Below, in pieces: positions 61,674-64,000 of a stretch of DNA of 64,000 bases. The stretch's first letter is position 1, and every line of letters starts with the position of its first letter. The translations under genes were made by a program, and so were the position numbers. The DNA comes from Actinoplanes sp. L3-i22 (lineage in GTDB: Bacteria > Actinomycetota > Actinomycetes > Mycobacteriales > Micromonosporaceae). The stretch is from contig NZ_AP024745.1 of assembly GCF_019704555.1 (NCBI RefSeq), positions 11,950,767 through 12,014,766 of the forward strand. The letters are read 5' to 3'. Under the pieces are notes generated by a model, which was not told where the DNA came from, ran no database searches, and was given only the letters and a program-made list of their open reading frames with translations.

Positions 61674-62705
61674 TCATCCCTTGGGTTTGTTCGCCGGCCG
61701 GGCGCCCTTCTTCGGATTCACCGGTTTGGCGCCGGGCTTCGGGGCCAGCGCCTTGGTGTCAACGACCGGAGCCGGCTCCTCGACAGCGTTCTTCCGGCCG
61801 AAGAGTCCACCGCTGCGGCCCGGCTGCACCGGGTTCTTCGCGCCCTTGAGGTCGCTGGCGGTCGCGTTCGCCGGCCGGGTGCCCGAGCCGGTCTTCGCGC
61901 CGGCCATCTGCGGCGGCGGGAACTTCCGCAGCACCCACTGCTGCTGGCCCAGGGTGAACAGGTTGTTCGTCACCCAGTAGATGACCACACCGATCGGGAA
62001 CAGCGAGCCGGAGATCAGCAGCGAGAACGGGATGCCGTAGAGCATCAGCCGCTGCACCATCTTCTGCTGCGGGTCCTCGGCCCAGCCGGTCTTCAGGATC
62101 ATCTGCCGGCTGGTCAGGAACGTGGTCGTCATCATCAGCAGGATCAGGATGGCGGCCAGGATCTTGACCGTCGTCCCGTTCGCGCCCAGGGCGGCGAGCT
62201 CTTCCGGGGTCGAGCCGAACTTGGCGCTGATCGGGGCGTTGAACAGGTGCGCGCCGGACGCGCTGGTGAACTGCTCGAGCGACCAGCCGTAGATCGTCTT
62301 CAGGTGCTCCGGCAGGTTCGGGTTCAGGTGCCGGAGGACGTGGAACAGGCCCAGGAAGACCGGGATCTGCAGCACCATCGGAAGGCAACCCATCAGCGGG
62401 TTGGCCTTCTCGACCTTGTAGAGCTCCATCATTTCTTTCTGGAGCGTCTCCCGGTCACCCTTGTGCTTCTCCTGCAGGGCTTTGACCTTGGGCTGCAGCG
62501 CCTGCATCGCGCGCTGGCTCTTGATCTGCTTGACGAAGACCGGGAAGAGGATGACGCGCAGCGTCACGACCAGGAAGAAGATCGAAAGGACCCAGGACCA
62601 GTTCGTGCCCAGCACTCGGTCGTCCGGAATCCCGATCGCGTCCCAGAGGGCATGCCAGCGAAGGAGGATCCACGAAATGGCGTAGTAGATCCAGTCGAGA
62701 CTCAA
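61674..62705 (-). CDS. yidC: membrane protein insertase YidC
   Basis: 343 residues. Five or six hydrophobic segments include WVLSIFFLVVTLRVILFPVFVKQ, with the conserved pore arginine, and NPLMGCLPMVLQIPVFLGLF. A final basic tail (KPGAKPVNPKKGARPANKPKG, split here: KPGAKPVNPKK then GARPANKPKG) probably contacts the ribosome. It inserts membrane proteins with or without SecYEG. TTG start at 62705 after GGAG. Confidence 0.96.
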   Translation of the reverse strand: MSLDWIYYAISWILLRWHALWDAIGIPDDRVLGTNWSWVLSIFFLVVTLRVILFPVFVKQIKSQRAMQALQPKVKALQEKHKGDRETLQKEMMELYKVEKANPLMGCLPMVLQIPVFLGLFHVLRHLNPNLPEHLKTIYGWSLEQFTSASGAHLFNAPISAKFGSTPEELAALGANGTTVKILAAILILLMMTTTFLTSRQMILKTGWAEDPQQKMVQRLMLYGIPFSLLISGSLFPIGVVIYWVTNNLFTLGQQQWVLRKFPPPQMAGAKTGSGTRPANATASDLKGAKNPVQPGRSGGLFGRKNAVEEPAPVVDTKALAPKPGAKPVNPKKGARPANKPKG

Positions 62706-62706
62706 T

Positions 62707-62964
62707 CTAAGCTCCAGTCACATCGGCAGGACGGTGACGGATCGGGTCAGGCACCGGGTCGTACCCGCCAGGGTGGAAGGGATGACAACGTAGGAGCCGC
62801 CAGATCGCCAGGCCCGTCCCCCGCAGGGCGCCGTGCCGCGTCAGTGCCTCCTGGGCGTACGCGCTGCACGAGGGATAGAACCGACAGCGTGCCGGCAGCG
62901 CCGGACTCAAGTATCGACGGTACGCGACGACCACGGCGGTCAGGAGCCGGGCAGCCAGGCTCAT
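62707..62964 (-). CDS. yidD: membrane protein insertion efficiency factor YidD
   Basis: 85 residues. The family core is clear ([27 protein letters not shown], then [18 protein letters not shown] in order), with three conserved cysteines. It is an amphipathic protein that helps YidC. It lies one base from yidC and overlaps rnpA by four bases (ATGA). Confidence 0.97.
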   Translation of the reverse strand: MSLAARLLTAVVVAYRRYLSPALPARCRFYPSCSAYAQEALTRHGALRGTGLAIWRLLRCHPFHPGGYDPVPDPIRHRPADVTGA

Positions 62965-63317
62965 CGCGGCCGCCGGGGGCGCTGAGCCGACGCGAGCGCG
63001 CTCGTGAGATCGCTGCCGAGGTCCGCATATTCCGCCTGAGAGGCCGGCGGCAACGCCCGCACCACCAGTAAAGCGCCTGGTGGGAGGTCGGTGAGGAGCG
63101 GCCGGACCAGATCACGCAGCCGACGTTTCACCCTGTTGCGCACCACCGCGTTGCCCACTGCTTTGGACACGACGAAGCCGGCGCGCGCCGTGGAGGCGTG
63201 CGCCGGCTCCTCGATAAGCAGGTGAACGACCAGAGTCCCGCGGCCCGCTCGGCGGCCACCACGGATCGCCGCGGCAAAATCCGCGCTACGCCGCACTCGC
63301 TGCGTCGCGGCCAGCAC
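62961..63317 (-). CDS. rnpA: ribonuclease P protein component
   Basis: 118 residues, with [23 protein letters not shown] in order, including the RNRVKRR RNA-binding helix. It supports the RNase P RNA in trimming tRNA 5' ends. GTG start at 63317. It ends overlapping yidD and begins 36 bases after rpmH. Confidence 0.97.
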   Translation of the reverse strand: MLAATQRVRRSADFAAAIRGGRRAGRGTLVVHLLIEEPAHASTARAGFVVSKAVGNAVVRNRVKRRLRDLVRPLLTDLPPGALLVVRALPPASQAEYADLGSDLTSALASAQRPRRPR

Positions 63318-63353
63318 GACTACCTGGACATTCCGACCCGGCTAAGTGTCGGC

Positions 63354-63491
63354 TCAGGCCGACAGCGTGTCGCGGCCCTTGCCACGACGAGCGGAAAGGA
63401 TCGCGCGCCCGGCACGGGTGCGCATGCGCAGCCGGAAGCCGTGGGTCTTGGCGCGCCGGCGGTTGTTCGGCTGATAGGTGCGCTTGCTCAC
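63354..63491 (-). CDS. rpmH: 50S ribosomal protein L34
   Basis: 45 residues: [19 protein letters not shown], then [19 protein letters not shown] and DTLSA, the complete L34. GTG start at 63491 after GGAG. It is the last gene before oriC/dnaA on this side and starts the rpmH-rnpA-yidD-yidC-jag-rsmG-parA-parB series. Confidence 0.98.
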   Translation of the reverse strand: MSKRTYQPNNRRRAKTHGFRLRMRTRAGRAILSARRGKGRDTLSA

Positions 63492-64000
63492 GTCAGAACT
63501 CCGTCTTCAACTACGTCAGGGGGCATCCAGCTGCAAGACGCCACTTTATCAGAGCGCGGCGGAGCAACCGCTCAACCCTACGCAGGGCTGTTGCAGCGGT
63601 CAACCATATCCTGGGTCGGCACGTCGACATGCAGGAACCCCGGATCGGCCACCAGGTCTTTCCACGCACAAAGTGAATCTTTTCCTGCGAACGGGCAGAG
63701 GATGGCTGAGACAGCGGTTGTCGTCGCCTGCCAGGCGCTGTTAGCGTGCCCGGTTGCTGGTCTTACCCGGTCGTACGCATACCGCGAAGCGGCGGCCAAA
63801 ACCGGACAAGCAGGTGGATCGTTCGCCAGGTGAGCCTGTTTCAAGCCCGCGCCGCTACAGGCTCCGGTGTATCTGCCGACCATCCGGCCGGGAGCGCCAT
63901 CGGTAACGCCACGGGTTGTGGATAACCTGTGGATAGCCGGCGGCGCCGTGCGTGTTCAGCGCGTTGACTGTGCTTGGTCAGGGGAGCCGATCGGCGGCCT
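63492..64000. other. rpmH upstream region leading to dnaA/oriC
   Basis: No gene. Two DnaA boxes, TGTGGATAA (63917-63925) and TGTGGATAG (63928-63936), lie 11 bp apart near the window end. This is where the rpmH and dnaA promoters should be; dnaA itself is outside the window. Confidence 0.75.

Noticed and set aside
1..64000. tRNA, rRNA, transposase or phage integration genes
   Set aside because: No cloverleaf-like TTCGANTC patterns, rRNA stretches, transposase motifs or target-site duplications were seen on either strand by reading.

Overview
The window is about 64 kb of very GC-rich DNA from a filamentous actinomycete. The oriC-proximal gene order, the proline/glycine/alanine-rich extensions, the frequent GTG/TTG starts and the GTGA/ATGA gene overlaps fit Micromonosporaceae (Actinoplanes-like). 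That family call is inference from content, not a database match. The right edge lies just short of dnaA/oriC: rpmH is read leftward at 63354-63491 and is followed by DnaA boxes near 63917-63936.

Layout. 1-3024: end of a GGDEF-EAL cyclic-di-GMP protein, a polytopic GT87-like protein and a small zinc-ribbon protein. 3744-6369: a YbaB/EbfC-like protein and dnaB, with DnaA-box-like sites upstream of dnaB. 6370-10590: a 1406-residue Trp-rich repeat protein ending in membrane segments, then a HAD-like protein. 11846-13530: the rpsF-ssb-rpsR-rplI operon. 13827-20793: a secreted anchored protein, an endonuclease-IV-like enzyme and two large membrane proteins. 20922-26669: ponA, a DUF5318 protein, padR, ino1 and ogt. 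26691-35972: two tandem copies of a three-gene cassette (GT2 synthase, TIM-barrel glycosidase-like lipoprotein, GT-C-like membrane protein). 36308-46635: cca, an unknown gene, murJ, a pseudokinase, sigM and a putative anti-sigma gene, trxB, trxA and cwlM. 46691-51599: a GNAT protein, an aminotransferase coupled to a D-Ala-D-Ala-ligase-like protein, and a HIT-like protein. 51600-55518: a gene-poor stretch rich in parS and DnaA boxes. 55519-63491: a VC0807-like membrane protein, then parB, parA, rsmG, jag, yidC, yidD, rnpA and rpmH.

How the genes work together. Most of the window is the conserved chromosome-maintenance and cell-envelope neighbourhood: replication (DnaB, SSB), segregation (ParAB with ten parS-like sites), peptidoglycan synthesis (PonA, MurJ, pseudokinase, CwlM), membrane insertion (YidC/YidD), redox (TrxAB) and inositol synthesis. 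The duplicated glycan cassette sits between ino1/ogt and cca and is the most likely place for an undescribed system: a processive polysaccharide synthase, a partner lipoprotein hydrolase and a lipid-linked-sugar-type transferase, translationally coupled by 4-base overlaps and present twice.

The spaces between genes, mostly between convergent 3' ends, hold many short tandem repeats (8, 16, 17-18, 21, 31, 35 and 43 bp units), several carrying a hairpin per unit. I saw no tRNA, rRNA, CRISPR array or insertion sequence.
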